Positions 37,724 through 47,122 of a stretch of DNA of 64,000 nt are shown one piece after another. The stretch spans positions 168,219 through 232,218 of the forward strand of contig NZ_QICN01000008.1 of assembly GCF_003201205.1 (NCBI RefSeq), in the 5' to 3' direction. A program made the position numbers and the translations under genes. Below the pieces are notes generated by a model. The model was not told the origin of the DNA and ran no database searches. It saw nothing but the letters and a program-made list of their open reading frames with translations. The first letter of the stretch is position 1. Each line of letters starts with the position of its first letter. This DNA is from Sinimarinibacterium flocculans. GTDB taxonomy: Bacteria; Pseudomonadota; Gammaproteobacteria; Nevskiales; Nevskiaceae.

Positions 37724-39376
37724 TCAGATGCGCTCTTCGATGCCGAAGTCGGCGAAGCCCTTCTTCTTGAAGTTCTCGCGGAACATGTCGCGCAGCTTCA
37801 CCGCGGTCGCGTCGTAGGCGTCCTTGTCGGTCCAGGTGTTACGCGGGTTGAGGATGCCGCTGTCGACGCCCGGGCAGGACTTGGGCATCTTCAGCTTGAG
37901 GATCGGGTGCAGCTCGGTCTCGACCGTGTCGAGTTCGCCGTTGAGGGCGGCGTTGAGCAGCGCGCGCGTGACCTTGAGGCTCATGCGCTTGCCGACGCCG
38001 TGCGGCCCGCCGCTCCAGCCGGTGTTGAGCAGGATGCAGCGCGCCTTGTGCTTCTGCATCTTCTCGGCGAGCAGCTTGGCGTAGACGTTGGGCTTGTGCG
38101 CCATGAACGGTCCGCCGAAGCAGGCCGAGAACGTCGGCTGCGGCTCGGTGACGCCGACCTCGGTGCCGGCCACGCGTGCCGTGAAGCCGGAGACGAAGTG
38201 ATACATCACGTCCTTGGGCTCGAGGATCGAGATCGGCGGCAGCACGCCGAAGGCATCCGCCGTCAGCAGCACGATGGTCTGCGGATGCGGGCCCTGGCCG
38301 TTGGGCATGACGTTGGGATTTGCGTCCAGCGGATACGAGAAGCGGGTGTTCTCGGCGATCGAATCGTCGTTCAGGTCGAGCTCGTCCGGATGGCATTCCT
38401 CCATCCGCTTGCCCGGCAGCGGCGGCACGTTCTCGATGATCGTGCCGGGCTTGGACAGGGCGGCGGCGATGACCGGCTCGGCCTCCTTGTCGAGGTTGAT
38501 CAGCTTGGCGTAGCAGCCGTCCTCGAGATTGCACAGGCCGTTGTCGGACCAGATCGTCTCGTCGTCGCCGATCAGGCGGCGCGCGGCATCGGCCGAGAGC
38601 GTGGTCTTGCCGGTGCCGGACAGGCCGAACAGGATGGCCGCGTCGTTGTTGGCGCCGACGTTGGCCGAGCAGTGCATCGACAGCCGGCCTTCCTTGGGCA
38701 GCAGGTAGTTGCCGACGGTGAAGATGGTCTTCTTGTTGACACCGCAGTAGTCCGCGCGGCCGGCGACGAGGCAGATCTTGTTCTTGGCGTCGATGATCAC
38801 CGCGGCCTCGGCGCGACACCCGTCGCGCTCGGGCACGCAGACGAAGCTGGGTGCGTTGAGCATCGTCCAGCGGCGCGCGTCGACATCGCGCACGCCCTGC
38901 AGATCCTTCGGGAACATGTTGTGCACGAACATCGCGTGCGTCGCGTACTCGCCGACGAAGCGGTAGGGCACTGCGAAGTCGGGGTCGGACCCCATGAAGA
39001 CGTCCTTGACGTAGAGGGTCGCCTGCTTGTCGTTGAGATGCTGGATCACCCGCTGCAGCAGGCCTTCGTACTGTGCCGGGTCATAGGGGTTCAGATCGGC
39101 CTTGAACCAGATCTCGTCGGCCACTTCGGGCCATTTCACCGCGTAGGTGTCCTTGGTGCGGCGCCCGGTGCAGTCCGGGTCGGTGTAGTAGACCAGCGGG
39201 CCCTTGACGCCCAGTTTGGTCGGATATGCCTTCTGCTCGTTGCTGGGGCCGTCGCGGCGCACGCGGCCGCGGTCGTTGGCGATGGCTTCGGAAAACAGCG
39301 CCTCTTTATCGAGATTGTGCTTGTAAGTAACTGTTTTCAGTCCAAGAAGCTTCTCAAGATCGGCCTGGAAGGTCAT
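37724..39376 (-). CDS. pckA: Phosphoenolpyruvate carboxykinase (ATP)
   Basis: A 550-residue gluconeogenic enzyme converting oxaloacetate to PEP and CO2. The ATP-type signature is clear: kinase loop GLSGTGKTTLSADAARRLIGDD, the metal site region NGLCNLEDGCYAKLINL and ENVPPLPG. The loop GxSGTGKT separates it from the GTP-dependent family. Downstream lies a strong hairpin. There is a 145-bp gap upstream to pilJ. In this position it looks monocistronic. Confidence 0.95.
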   Translation of the reverse strand: MTFQADLEKLLGLKTVTYKHNLDKEALFSEAIANDRGRVRRDGPSNEQKAYPTKLGVKGPLVYYTDPDCTGRRTKDTYAVKWPEVADEIWFKADLNPYDPAQYEGLLQRVIQHLNDKQATLYVKDVFMGSDPDFAVPYRFVGEYATHAMFVHNMFPKDLQGVRDVDARRWTMLNAPSFVCVPERDGCRAEAAVIIDAKNKICLVAGRADYCGVNKKTIFTVGNYLLPKEGRLSMHCSANVGANNDAAILFGLSGTGKTTLSADAARRLIGDDETIWSDNGLCNLEDGCYAKLINLDKEAEPVIAAALSKPGTIIENVPPLPGKRMEECHPDELDLNDDSIAENTRFSYPLDANPNVMPNGQGPHPQTIVLLTADAFGVLPPISILEPKDVMYHFVSGFTARVAGTEVGVTEPQPTFSACFGGPFMAHKPNVYAKLLAEKMQKHKARCILLNTGWSGGPHGVGKRMSLKVTRALLNAALNGELDTVETELHPILKLKMPKSCPGVDSGILNPRNTWTDKDAYDATAVKLRDMFRENFKKKGFADFGIEERI

Positions 39377-39521
39377 TCAAATCCCTCGGAAGTCGGGAGC
39401 GACGGTGCAGAAACCGCGCAAAAAAGAGCGCAAATGGTAAGGAGGGGGGGCGGGGGAGGCAAGCGCAGCCGCGCCGCGCCCGGGGGCGCGGGAGTCAAGA
39501 CGGCTGCCGCCGGCCGGGCGC

Positions 39522-41519
39522 TCAGGCCAGCGTGTCTTCCGGCAGCTTGAAGCCGGCCACGGACTCGCGCAGCTTCTGCGAAAGCACGTTGAGTTCCTCG
39601 ACCGCGCTTGCGGTGCGGTTGGCCGATCCCGAGGTCTGCACGGCGATGTCCCGGATGACCTGCATCGTGCCGGCGATGTTGGTGGCCTGCGCGGATTCCT
39701 TGCGGGCCGACGACGAGATGTTGGTGATCAGCTTGGCCAGTTCCTGCGAGGCGCTTTCGATCTTCGTCAGCGCCTGACCGGCTTCCTCGGCGCTCTTCGC
39801 GCCGACGACCACGTTCTGCGTCGATCGCTCCATCGAGACGATGGCCTCGTTGGTATCGGCCTGAATCGTCTTGACCAGGGTTTCGACCTGACGCGTCGCG
39901 TTGGCCGCGCGTTCGGCGAGACGCTGCACCTCGTCGGCAACGACCGCAAAGCCGCGCCCGGCGTCGCCGGCCATCGCCGCCTGGATCGAGGCGTTGAGGG
40001 CGAGCGTGTTGGTCTGCTCGGCGATGTCGTTGATGAACTCGATGATGTTGCCGATCTCCTGCGACGACTCGCCGAGGCGCTTGATGCGCTTGGACGTGTC
40101 CTGGATCTGTTCGCGCAGCGCGGTCATGCCCAGGATCGTGCGGTTCACGGTATCGGCGCCGTTGTGCGCGACCCGCACCGACTGCTGCGCCTGCTGGGCG
40201 AGCTGCTCGGCGCTGGCGGCCACCTGCTGCATCGACTGCGAGGTCGCCGTGATCGTGTTGGCGACCGCGGTGATCTCCTTGGCCTGGCGCTCGGACGCCT
40301 CGTTCATGCGCAGCGCCGTTTCCTTGGTGTTGGACGCCGCGGTCGCGATCTCCACCGAGGTGTTGTTGATCGTGCCGACCAGGTTGCGCATGTTCTGGAC
40401 GGTGTAGTTGATCGAGTCCGCGATCGCGCCGGTGAAGTCCTCGGTCACGGTGACGTCTACCGTCAGGTCGCCGTCGGCGAGGTTGGTGATCTCGTCGAGC
40501 AGCGACAGAATCGCCTGCTGCTGCTTGGCGTCGCGCTCTTCGGCGTTCTGCAGACGCGTGCGCGTCGTCCGCACGGTGATGACGATGAAGATCACCAGCA
40601 GCACGATGGCGAGGCCGCCGGACACCGCGACGACGATCGGCAGGATCACCTGCCGCACGCGCGTGTCGAGCAGTCGCTGTTCCAGCGCCTTGGCGGTGGC
40701 GATCACGTTGGTGGCCAGGCCCTGCAGCTGGCCGGCGGCGATCTGCAACTGGTCCACCGCTTCGGCGTTCTCGAGCAGCAGTTCGCTGGCCGAGGCCACC
40801 GCCTCGAAGCGCTCGGCCGCCTCGCGCGCCAGCGCGCCGACCTCGGCATCGCCGGCCAGACGTGCGTTTGTCTGCTGGAAGGTGCGGACCTCGGCATCCA
40901 GCGCCTGCACCGTGGCCAGTGCGTCGCGACCGGCGCCGAGCACGCGCGTGGCCTCCGAGGAGATGCGTTCGAGGCGCACCAGCGGGGCGATGGCCGGATT
41001 CTGTCCGGCGCGACCGCCGAGTCGCTCGGCGATGCGCTCGTAGATCTTGAACAGATCGTCGCCCTCGTCGGCATGGATCGCGCTGCGGATGGTGCTGACG
41101 CTGCTGGCCGACAGGCGCCAGGCCTGTTCGCCGTCGAGCACCGTCTGCACGGTGCCCTTCATCTGTTCCCAGGCGGCCGCCACTTCGGCGACTTCCGACT
41201 GTACCGCCGGCGGTGCCGGCTCGATGCCGGCGATGTCGTCGCCCTGCGCCAGTGCCTCGACATTGAGATCGAGATCCTCGACGCGTGCGACCAGGGTCAG
41301 GAAGTCCGGCGTCAGGCCGCGCGTGGCGGTTTCGCCGACATCGACCACCTCGCCGACGTCCGCGGAAATCTGCCGCGACAGCTCGACCCAGGTCTCGTCA
41401 CGGGTATCGACGCGCTGGATGAAGTAGAAGCCTGCCATCGCGACGGCGATGAGCAATACCGCGACGATCAGCGTCGCGAGTTCGCGCCGGGTGCCCCGGG
41501 CCCTGCGTGGTTCGGCCAT
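39522..41519 (-). CDS. pilJ: Twitching motility methyl-accepting protein PilJ
   Basis: A 665-residue chemoreceptor of the pilus (Chp) chemosensory system. It has a membrane segment at residues 14-33, a long helical periplasmic part (about 35-290), a second membrane segment (about 291-316), a HAMP-like region and a cytoplasmic methyl-accepting domain with the conserved hairpin tip [23 protein letters not shown]. PilJ type is supported by the size, the PilJ-like periplasmic repeats and the adjacent pilH. It is on the minus strand, away from pilG/pilI/chpA. Confidence 0.85.
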   Translation of the reverse strand: MAEPRRARGTRRELATLIVAVLLIAVAMAGFYFIQRVDTRDETWVELSRQISADVGEVVDVGETATRGLTPDFLTLVARVEDLDLNVEALAQGDDIAGIEPAPPAVQSEVAEVAAAWEQMKGTVQTVLDGEQAWRLSASSVSTIRSAIHADEGDDLFKIYERIAERLGGRAGQNPAIAPLVRLERISSEATRVLGAGRDALATVQALDAEVRTFQQTNARLAGDAEVGALAREAAERFEAVASASELLLENAEAVDQLQIAAGQLQGLATNVIATAKALEQRLLDTRVRQVILPIVVAVSGGLAIVLLVIFIVITVRTTRTRLQNAEERDAKQQQAILSLLDEITNLADGDLTVDVTVTEDFTGAIADSINYTVQNMRNLVGTINNTSVEIATAASNTKETALRMNEASERQAKEITAVANTITATSQSMQQVAASAEQLAQQAQQSVRVAHNGADTVNRTILGMTALREQIQDTSKRIKRLGESSQEIGNIIEFINDIAEQTNTLALNASIQAAMAGDAGRGFAVVADEVQRLAERAANATRQVETLVKTIQADTNEAIVSMERSTQNVVVGAKSAEEAGQALTKIESASQELAKLITNISSSARKESAQATNIAGTMQVIRDIAVQTSGSANRTASAVEELNVLSQKLRESVAGFKLPEDTLA

Positions 41520-41543
41520 GTTTCCCCCTGTAAGCGGTTGCCG

Positions 41544-41909
41544 CTACTGCCCGAGAACCGTATTGATCTTGGCGAGCAGGTCGGCTTCCTTGACCGGCTT
41601 GGTCAGGTATTCCCGGGCGCCCTGGCGCAGGGCCCAGACGCGGTCGGTTTCCTGGTTCTTGCTGCTGACGACGACCACCGGAATGTGCGCGGTCGCCGGA
41701 TCCTTGGACAGCATGCGCGTGGCCTGGAAGCCGTTCACGCCCGGCATGACCACGTCCATGATCACCACGTCCGGCTTTTCCGCACGCACGCGGCCGATCG
41801 CTTCCTCCCCCGAGGAGACGTCGGTGACGGTGTGTCCGGCCTTCTGCAACAAGTTGCGCAGGTTCTGAACGTCGGTCGGCGAATCATCCACGATCAGTAC
41901 GCGTGCCAT
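41544..41909 (-). CDS. pilH: Twitching motility response regulator PilH-like
   Basis: A 121-residue stand-alone CheY-like receiver. The acidic pair is D8/D9 (VLIVDDSPTD), the phosphorylation site D52 (VVIMDVVMPG), and the conserved switch residues appear in VVVVSSKNQ and LTKPVKEADLL. It lies 24 bp upstream of pilJ, in the same operon. PilH versus another CheY-type protein is decided by the link to pilJ and its similarity in pattern (ARVLIVDDSPTDV) to known PilH. Confidence 0.83.
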   Translation of the reverse strand: MARVLIVDDSPTDVQNLRNLLQKAGHTVTDVSSGEEAIGRVRAEKPDVVIMDVVMPGVNGFQATRMLSKDPATAHIPVVVVSSKNQETDRVWALRQGAREYLTKPVKEADLLAKINTVLGQ

Positions 41910-42005
41910 AGTCTTTCCCCGGTCCGTGCGGACGGACCCTCGGATGCTGGAATCGTTATGCCGCCTTTATACCAAGCGCGGTGCAAAGGCGCCAAAAAGC
42001 CGGGC

Positions 42006-43361
42006 TCAGGACGCGCCGCCATGGACCCGCAGGCCGCCGCGGAACGTCGCGCGCACCCGTCCGCGCAGACGTCTGCCGTCGAACGGGGTGTTGCGGCCGG
42101 CGCTGAGCAACTGGGCGGCGCGCAGGGTCCACACCGTATCGGGCTCGACCACGGCCAGATCGGCCGGCGCGCCGATGCCGATGTGCCCGCCTTCCAGCCC
42201 GGCGATGCGCGCGGGGCCATGGCACAGGCGTTCGGCCGCCTGCAGCGGCGAGAGCAGCCCGTCGTGTACCAGTGCCAGGGTCAGCGGCAGCAGCGTTTCC
42301 AGGGCCGAGATGCCCGGCTCGGTCAGCGGAAACGGATTGACCTTGGCGTCGGCCTCGTGCGGCTGGTGGTCGGAGCAGATGGCCGCGATGACGCCGCTTC
42401 TCACCGCCTCGCGAAGGGCGATGCGGTCCGCGTCGGTGCGCAGCGGCGGCTGCACGTGGCACTGGGCGTTGAAGCCGTCGACGTCCGTGTCGCAGAGATG
42501 CAGCTGGTGCGCCGCCACGTCCGCGGACACCGGCAGGTCGCGGCTGAGCGCGGCGTCGATCAGTTCGGCACCGCGCGCGGTCGACAGCCGGCAGAAGTGC
42601 ACGCGTGCACCGGTGTCCTCGACCAGGGAGATCCAGAACCGCAGGGCCGCGACCTCGGCGGCGGCCGGCACCGCCGCCAGGCCCAGGCGCGTCGCGACCG
42701 GCCCTTCGTGCGCGCAGCCGCTGCCGGCGAGGCCGTGATCCTGGGCGTAGACGTGTACGGTTAGGCCGAGGCCCTTGGCGTACTCAAGAGCGCGTCGTGC
42801 GATGCGTGAGTCGTCGATGGGCGACCAGGCGTTGCTGGCGCCCACCGCACCGGCGGCCTTGAGGGCGGACAGCTCGGCCAGGGCTTCGCCGCGCAGTTCG
42901 CGTGTCAGGGCGCCGAGCAGGCGCACGTCGAGGGCGCCGGCCTGACGAGCGAGCCGCTGCACGCGGATCAGCATGGCCGGCGTGTCGAGCACTGGCTGCG
43001 TATCCGGCGGCAACAGCACCTGGGTGATGCCGCCGGCGAAGGCCGCGGGAATCTCGCTGGCGAAGCTGGCCTTGTGGGTTGCGCCCGGCTCGCGCAGACG
43101 CGCGCACAGGTCGACGAGCCCCGGCATCAGCCAGCAGCCGCGCGCATCCAGGGTCTGGGCCTGCGGCGGCGCATCGAGCGCCGCGCCGATCGCGGCAATG
43201 CGACCGGCGTCGACGAGGACGTCGGCGGTCTCGTCCACGCCGCTGCCCGGGTCGAGAACCCGTGCGCCGCGGATCAGCGTCGTGCCTGCCGGCGTTGCCG
43301 CCCGCGTTTCGGGCGCGCGTGCGCGCGCCGACCATTCGCGCATGTTCTCGGGGCGCTTCAT
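42006..43361 (-). CDS. pyrC': Dihydroorotase-like protein, probably inactive (PyrC')
   Basis: A 451-residue amidohydrolase-fold protein. The active-site HxH of dihydroorotase, expected in PGLVDLHVHLREPG, is replaced: [14 protein letters not shown] with Cys86 and Arg88, so the binuclear metal site is lost. The later SDHQPHE is retained. In Pseudomonas, an inactive DHO homologue (PyrC') is a required structural subunit of the PyrB holoenzyme; the same is inferred here. Its start overlaps the pyrB stop by 4 bp (ATGA), ensuring balanced synthesis. A true active dihydroorotase must be elsewhere. Confidence 0.9.
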   Translation of the reverse strand: MKRPENMREWSARARAPETRAATPAGTTLIRGARVLDPGSGVDETADVLVDAGRIAAIGAALDAPPQAQTLDARGCWLMPGLVDLCARLREPGATHKASFASEIPAAFAGGITQVLLPPDTQPVLDTPAMLIRVQRLARQAGALDVRLLGALTRELRGEALAELSALKAAGAVGASNAWSPIDDSRIARRALEYAKGLGLTVHVYAQDHGLAGSGCAHEGPVATRLGLAAVPAAAEVAALRFWISLVEDTGARVHFCRLSTARGAELIDAALSRDLPVSADVAAHQLHLCDTDVDGFNAQCHVQPPLRTDADRIALREAVRSGVIAAICSDHQPHEADAKVNPFPLTEPGISALETLLPLTLALVHDGLLSPLQAAERLCHGPARIAGLEGGHIGIGAPADLAVVEPDTVWTLRAAQLLSAGRNTPFDGRRLRGRVRATFRGGLRVHGGAS

Positions 43362-44440
43362 GCTCGCCGTCCCTGGCGCGACGTGCCGCTTCCTGATCGA
43401 CCTCCGGCCCGGCCATTCTTGGCCGCGCGCCCGGCGGGGCGTGAGGCCACCGGACTCCGGCCTCTTCCGCCTCGCCCGAGAATCATCGACATCACCGCCA
43501 TGCGCACGGCGATGCCGTGGCTGACCTGTTGCAGGATCACGGACTGCGGTCCGTAGGCGACTTCGCCTTCGACCTCGACGCCGCGGTTGATCGGACCCGG
43601 GTGCATGACGATCGCATCGCGGCGCATCGCGCCCAGCCGCTGGCGGGTGAGGCCGAAGTCGCGATGGAACTCGCCGGAGGAGGGCAGGTAGGCACCGAGC
43701 ATGCGCTCCTTCTGCAGCCGCAGCAGGATCACCACGTCGACGCCATCGAGGCCGTCCTCGATGCGGTGGCAGACGCGCACGCCCATCTGTTCGATGCCGG
43801 CCGGTACCAGCGTCGGCGGCGCCACCACGCGGATGTCGCGGGTGCCGAGCGCCCGCAGGCCATGGATGTCGGAGCGTGCGACGCGCGAGTGCAGGACGTC
43901 GCCGACGATCGCCACGCGCAGCCCGGAAAAGCAATTGCCGCCGCTGCCGGCGCCGCTCTTGTAGCGGCGGATCGTCAGAAGGTCGAGCAGGCCCTGCGTC
44001 GGATGGGCATGGCGGCCGTCGCCGGCGTTGAGGATCGCGACGTCCGGCGCGGCGTGCTCGGCGAAGAAATGCGCTGCTCCCGAGGCCTCGTGACGCACGA
44101 CGAACATGTCGGCCTGCATCGCCTCCAGGGTCTTGAGCGTGTCGAACAGCGTTTCGCCCTTGGACGTGCTGGACGCCGCCATCTGCAGGTTGAGCACGTC
44201 GGCCGACAGGCGCTTGGCCGCGAGTTCGAAGGTCGTGCGCGTGCGCGTGCTCGGCTCGAAGAACAGGTTGACGATAGTGCGTCCGCGCAGCGTCGCCAGC
44301 TTCTTGTCGGGTCCCCGCAGCGAGCGCTCGATGCCATCGGCGGTGTCGAGGATCTCCGTCAGCAGCGCCGCGTCGAGGCCTTCCAGCGTGAGCAGGTGGC
44401 GCAGGCGGCCGTGGCTGTCGAGTTGGAGTTGGGGGCTCAT
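43358..44440 (-). CDS. pyrB: Aspartate carbamoyltransferase catalytic subunit
   Basis: A 360-residue enzyme making N-carbamoylaspartate in pyrimidine synthesis. Motifs are [19 protein letters not shown] (carbamoyl-phosphate site), [28 protein letters not shown] and [10 protein letters not shown]. The ordinary domain ends near [11 protein letters not shown]. The last 39 or so residues form an Arg/Gly/Ser-rich tail ([14 protein letters not shown]...) that is encoded by a dispersed DNA repeat and is absent from usual PyrB proteins of about 330 residues. The ATG at 44440 ([11 protein letters not shown]) was chosen over an in-frame ATG inside the adjacent repeat element. Confidence 0.95.
   Translation of the reverse strand: MSPQLQLDSHGRLRHLLTLEGLDAALLTEILDTADGIERSLRGPDKKLATLRGRTIVNLFFEPSTRTRTTFELAAKRLSADVLNLQMAASSTSKGETLFDTLKTLEAMQADMFVVRHEASGAAHFFAEHAAPDVAILNAGDGRHAHPTQGLLDLLTIRRYKSGAGSGGNCFSGLRVAIVGDVLHSRVARSDIHGLRALGTRDIRVVAPPTLVPAGIEQMGVRVCHRIEDGLDGVDVVILLRLQKERMLGAYLPSSGEFHRDFGLTRQRLGAMRRDAIVMHPGPINRGVEVEGEVAYGPQSVILQQVSHGIAVRMAVMSMILGRGGRGRSPVASRPAGRAAKNGRAGGRSGSGTSRQGRRA
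43366..43480 (+). repeat. Dispersed repeat copy A (encodes PyrB C-terminal tail)
   Basis: About 115 bp starting GCCGTCCCTGGCGCGAC, containing the hairpin CGGCCA-TTCT-TGGCCG (about 43410-43425) and ending ...CTCTTCCGCCTCGCCC. It aligns by eye with 50130-50241 along nearly its full length. It overlaps the 3' end of pyrB and is translated there on the minus strand as the Arg/Gly-rich tail. Confidence 0.75.
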
Positions 44441-44503
44441 GCTGGGCGCGTATTGTGGGCGTTCGGGCGTGGCAATGAAAGCGCGCGTGCCTTTGTTCTC
44501 TGA

Positions 44504-45043
44504 GCCGGTTTCGCCCCTGCCGGGCCGAGTCCCTTTTCTTTGCTTGTCCAAAGAAAAGGGACGAAAAGAAAGGACACCCTGCGGCCGCCCCCGCTGCGCG
44601 GGTTCCCTGCGCTGCTCACGTGCTCGGGGTCGCGCTGACGCGACATCCTGTCGCGGCAGCGCTCAGCCGGCCGTCCCTGGCCGGCTGACCCACTGCGCGC
44701 GCTGCGCTGCTCGGTGCGGCCGAAGGGCACCCGGAACAGCGGCCCCTCATCCCAACCCTCTCCCCGCAAGCGGGGAGAGGGAGTCGTTGCGGCGCAGAGC
44801 CGCCGTGCTTTTGACGTTGGGTCCCCTTGGAGGCGCCGAGTGGAGCGCCGCGCACAGGCTGTGCGCGGCAGGGATGCCGCGCAAGGACCGCCGGCACAAG
44901 GATGTGCCGTCGGTCCGTCGGCCGAGCACGGCGCGCAGCGAGGGTACCGGCGTAGCCGGCGCCGACACGGGGTGTGCTTTCTTTGGGTTACGTTTCTTTG
45001 CACAAGCAAAGAAAGGTGACTCGGCCCGGCAGGGCCGAAACCG
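44504..45043. repeat. Composite hairpin-rich element with long terminal inverted repeats
   Basis: This fills the 633-bp gap between pyrB and ruvX. The left end (44504-44577, GCCGGTTTCGCCCCTGCC...) is the imperfect inverse complement of the right end (about 44971-45043, ...GGCAGGGCCGAAACCGC). Each end holds an inner A/T-rich hairpin: CCCTTTTCTTTG/CAAAGAAAAGGG (44531-44560) and TTTCTTTG/CAAAGAAA (44993-45014). Inside are further stems: TCAGCCGGCC/GGCCGGCTGA (44663-44688), CCCTCTCCCCGC/GCGGGGAGAGGG (44756-44781), GCCGCGCACA/TGTGCGCGGC and GACCGxCGGCAC/GTGCCGxCGGTC. No credible gene is present. It resembles intergenic repeats I recall from Xanthomonadaceae; not checked. Confidence 0.75.
44756..44781. 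repeat. CCCTCTCC hairpin repeat, copy 2
   Basis: CCCTCTCCCCGC (44756-44767) pairs with GCGGGGAGAGGG (44770-44781), 12 complementary bases around AA. It is nested in the composite element and shares the CCCTCTCC core with the hairpin at 33070-33090. Confidence 0.7.
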
Positions 45044-45073
45044 CTTTGATTCGATCTCGGAAACGCTCCACCC

Positions 45074-45487
45074 TCAGCCCCGACTCTCCAGCCACTGCTG
45101 CAGAATCACCCGCGCCGCCTGCGCGTCGCGATCGCCCTTGCGCACGCGACGTGTCATGCGTCCGCTGGCGCGGGCTTCGCGCAGCAGTTCGTCGGCGGCC
45201 AGCGAGCTGTAGCGTTCGTCCGCCAGGTGCACCGGCAGTCCGCTGCGCTCGCCGAGCTGGGCGGCGAAGCGGCGTGCAGCGGCGGTCATCGGCTGTTCCG
45301 AGCCATCGCGATCCAGCGGCAAGCCGACGATCAGTGCCGCCGGCCGCCATTGGTCGACCAGATCGAGCACCGCCTTCCAGTCCTCGCCGGGAAACGAGGC
45401 CAGCGCGCGCGCGCGGCCGGTGAAGTCGTCGCCGATGGCAGCGCCGGTGCGCTGCAAACCGAAATCGAATGCGAGATAGAGCGGCAT
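45074..45487 (-). CDS. ruvX: Pre-16S rRNA processing nuclease RuvX (YqgF)
   Basis: A 137-residue RNase H-fold protein of the YqgF/RuvX family, involved in 16S rRNA 5'-end maturation. Motifs are LAFDFGLQRTGAAIGD (first catalytic Asp), ALIVGLPLDRDGSEQPM, VHLADERYSSLAAD (Glu) and DAQAARVILQQWL (Asp). The ATG at 45487 (MPLYLAFDFG) fits; the ORF could extend 22 residues upstream to 45553. In Pseudomonas it lies between yqgE and pyrR; here pyrR is missing. Confidence 0.93.
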   Translation of the reverse strand: MPLYLAFDFGLQRTGAAIGDDFTGRARALASFPGEDWKAVLDLVDQWRPAALIVGLPLDRDGSEQPMTAAARRFAAQLGERSGLPVHLADERYSSLAADELLREARASGRMTRRVRKGDRDAQAARVILQQWLESRG

Positions 45488-45610
45488 CGACGGCAGTGTC
45501 GAGGCTCGCTGGTCGCGATTCAAGACGAGCGGGCCATTCCTGGCGGGATTCACAGCATATTCAGTGGGCTGCCGCGAAGCTGGCGCTTCCGTTCCTCCCG
45601 GAGATTGCGC

Positions 45611-46489
45611 ATGCCGCCCGGCGACCGATCACGCCGCCCCGCGCGCCCGGCGCCGTGGTGTCGCGGCTTGCGGATCGCGTCGATGCTGTGGCCTTCCCTG
45701 CTTTCGGCCGGCGTCGCGCAGGCCAACGAAGCCGGTGACTGGGTGGCGCAGGCCGGCTGGTTCTTCATCGCTCCGCACGAATCCAGCGATCCGCTGCGCA
45801 CCGAGCTGACACCGACCGCGCTCGGTGCGCTGCTGGGGATCGGTCCCGAATTCGAGTCGCCGGGCACGGCGGCATCGGTCGACCGCTCGGACACGCTGGC
45901 ACTGACGCTGACCTACTTCGTGACCGACCATCTGGCGATCAAGGCCGAAGGCGGCATACCGGCGCGCTTCGATCTGCGTGGCGAGGGCCTGGTGCGCCCG
46001 ACCGGGCCGGCCGGCGCCCTGATCGGCGTCGACCTCGGAGCCCCTGCGAACAATCCGCTGGCCCGTGCCCGCCAGTGGAGTCCCGCGCTGCTGCTACAGT
46101 ACTACTTCTTCGAGCCGCAATTGCGCTTGCGGCCCTTCGTCGGCGTCGGCGCGACCTATACCTGGTTCACCGACATCGAACTCAATCCGTCGTTTCGCGA
46201 CGAGGTGCAGCGCAACTTCGGTGCGCCGCTGGCCTTGGCGGCCGGAGCGCCCGGGCCGACGCACGCCGAGGCCGAGTCGTCGCCGTCGTGGGCGCCGATC
46301 TTCAACGCCGGCCTCGCCTATGCGCTGGGCGAGCGCTGGGGCGTGCTGGCGTCGGTGTCGCACGTACCGCTGAAGACGACGTCCACGATCGTGCTCAGCG
46401 CCGCCGACGGTACGCGTCTGGCGCGCAGCGAAACGACGATCGATCTCGATCCGATCGTGACGTCGCTGCTGCTGTCGTACCGCTTCTGA
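45611..46489 (+). CDS. OmpW family outer-membrane protein
   Basis: A 292-residue probable eight-stranded barrel. A signal-like N-terminus with a long basic n-region ends at SLLSAGVAQA; mature features are GDWVAQAGWFFIAPHES, LTYFVTDHLAIKAEGG, LLLQYYFFEPQLRLRPFVGVGATYTWF and the terminal strand IDLDPIVTSLLLSYRF, ending in Phe as in outer-membrane barrels. The start at 45611 has GGAG 8 nt upstream; ATG at 45683 is an alternative giving a shorter signal. It is divergent from ruvX and convergent with yqgE. It interrupts the usual ruvX-yqgE pair. Confidence 0.87.
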   Translation: MPPGDRSRRPARPAPWCRGLRIASMLWPSLLSAGVAQANEAGDWVAQAGWFFIAPHESSDPLRTELTPTALGALLGIGPEFESPGTAASVDRSDTLALTLTYFVTDHLAIKAEGGIPARFDLRGEGLVRPTGPAGALIGVDLGAPANNPLARARQWSPALLLQYYFFEPQLRLRPFVGVGATYTWFTDIELNPSFRDEVQRNFGAPLALAAGAPGPTHAEAESSPSWAPIFNAGLAYALGERWGVLASVSHVPLKTTSTIVLSAADGTRLARSETTIDLDPIVTSLLLSYRF

Positions 46490-46503
46490 GCGTGACCAGG
46501 CGC

Positions 46504-46520
46504 CGGTCGGGTGCCGACCG
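46504..46520. terminator. Weak hairpin between ompW-like gene and yqgE
   Basis: CGGTCGG, loop GTG, CCGACCG: a 7-bp perfect stem in the 39-bp convergent gap. No T-run follows on either strand, so terminator function is only suggested by position. Confidence 0.35.
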
Positions 46521-46528
46521 TGCGTCGA

Positions 46529-47092
46529 TCAGGCGTGGCCTGCTTCGCCGCTGAGCTGGGTCACATCGACGCCGAGCAGCTTGGTCGCCGCCGCCCAGCG
46601 TTGCGGCGGCGGCGTGCGGAACAGGATCTGCTGGTCGACCGGGGCATTGAGCCAGGCGTTGTGCAGGATCTCGCTTTCGAGCTGTCCGGCGCCCCAGCCG
46701 GCGTAACCGAGCACGACGACGTACTCGTCGGGGCCGTCGCCCTTGCCGATCGCGCGTAGCACGTCGCGCGAGGTGGTCACGTACAGACCGTCGTCGAGCG
46801 GCATCGACGATTCCCAGCCGCCGGGCTCGCGGTGGATCACGAAGCCGCGCTCGGGCTGCACCGGTCCGCCCCAGAACACGCTGGCCCCGGCGTCGATGCG
46901 ATCGTGCTCCAGGCCCATCTGCTCCATCATGTCGACCAGCAGCAGGTCCATGGGGCGGTTGATCACCAGGCCGATGGCGCCGCTGTCGCTGTGCTCGCAC
47001 AGCAGCGAGACGGTGTGGGTGAAGTTCTCGTCGTCCAGGCTGGGCATGGCCACGAGAAACTGGTGCTTCAGGAAGGCCTCGACGTCGTTCAT
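46529..47092 (-). CDS. yqgE: YqgE/AlgH family protein
   Basis: A 187-residue conserved protein. It starts with KHQFLVAMPSLDDENFTHTV and includes GAIGLVINRPMDL, VFWGGPVQPERGFVIH and VVVLGYAGWGAGQLESEI, the DUF179 signature. Biochemical function is unsettled; the Pseudomonas homologue AlgH was named for an effect on alginate regulation. It normally neighbours ruvX; here an OmpW-like gene on the opposite strand intervenes. Confidence 0.95.
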   Translation of the reverse strand: MNDVEAFLKHQFLVAMPSLDDENFTHTVSLLCEHSDSGAIGLVINRPMDLLLVDMMEQMGLEHDRIDAGASVFWGGPVQPERGFVIHREPGGWESSMPLDDGLYVTTSRDVLRAIGKGDGPDEYVVVLGYAGWGAGQLESEILHNAWLNAPVDQQILFRTPPPQRWAAATKLLGVDVTQLSGEAGHA

Positions 47093-47122
47093 GGGACCAG
47101 TATCGGCCCGCCGGACGGGGAG

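Noticed and set aside
44437..45019. Several open frames in the pyrB-ruvX gap (both strands)
   Set aside because: They lie across the inverted-repeat element, have low-complexity Arg/Ala/Pro-rich products and no plausible start signals.
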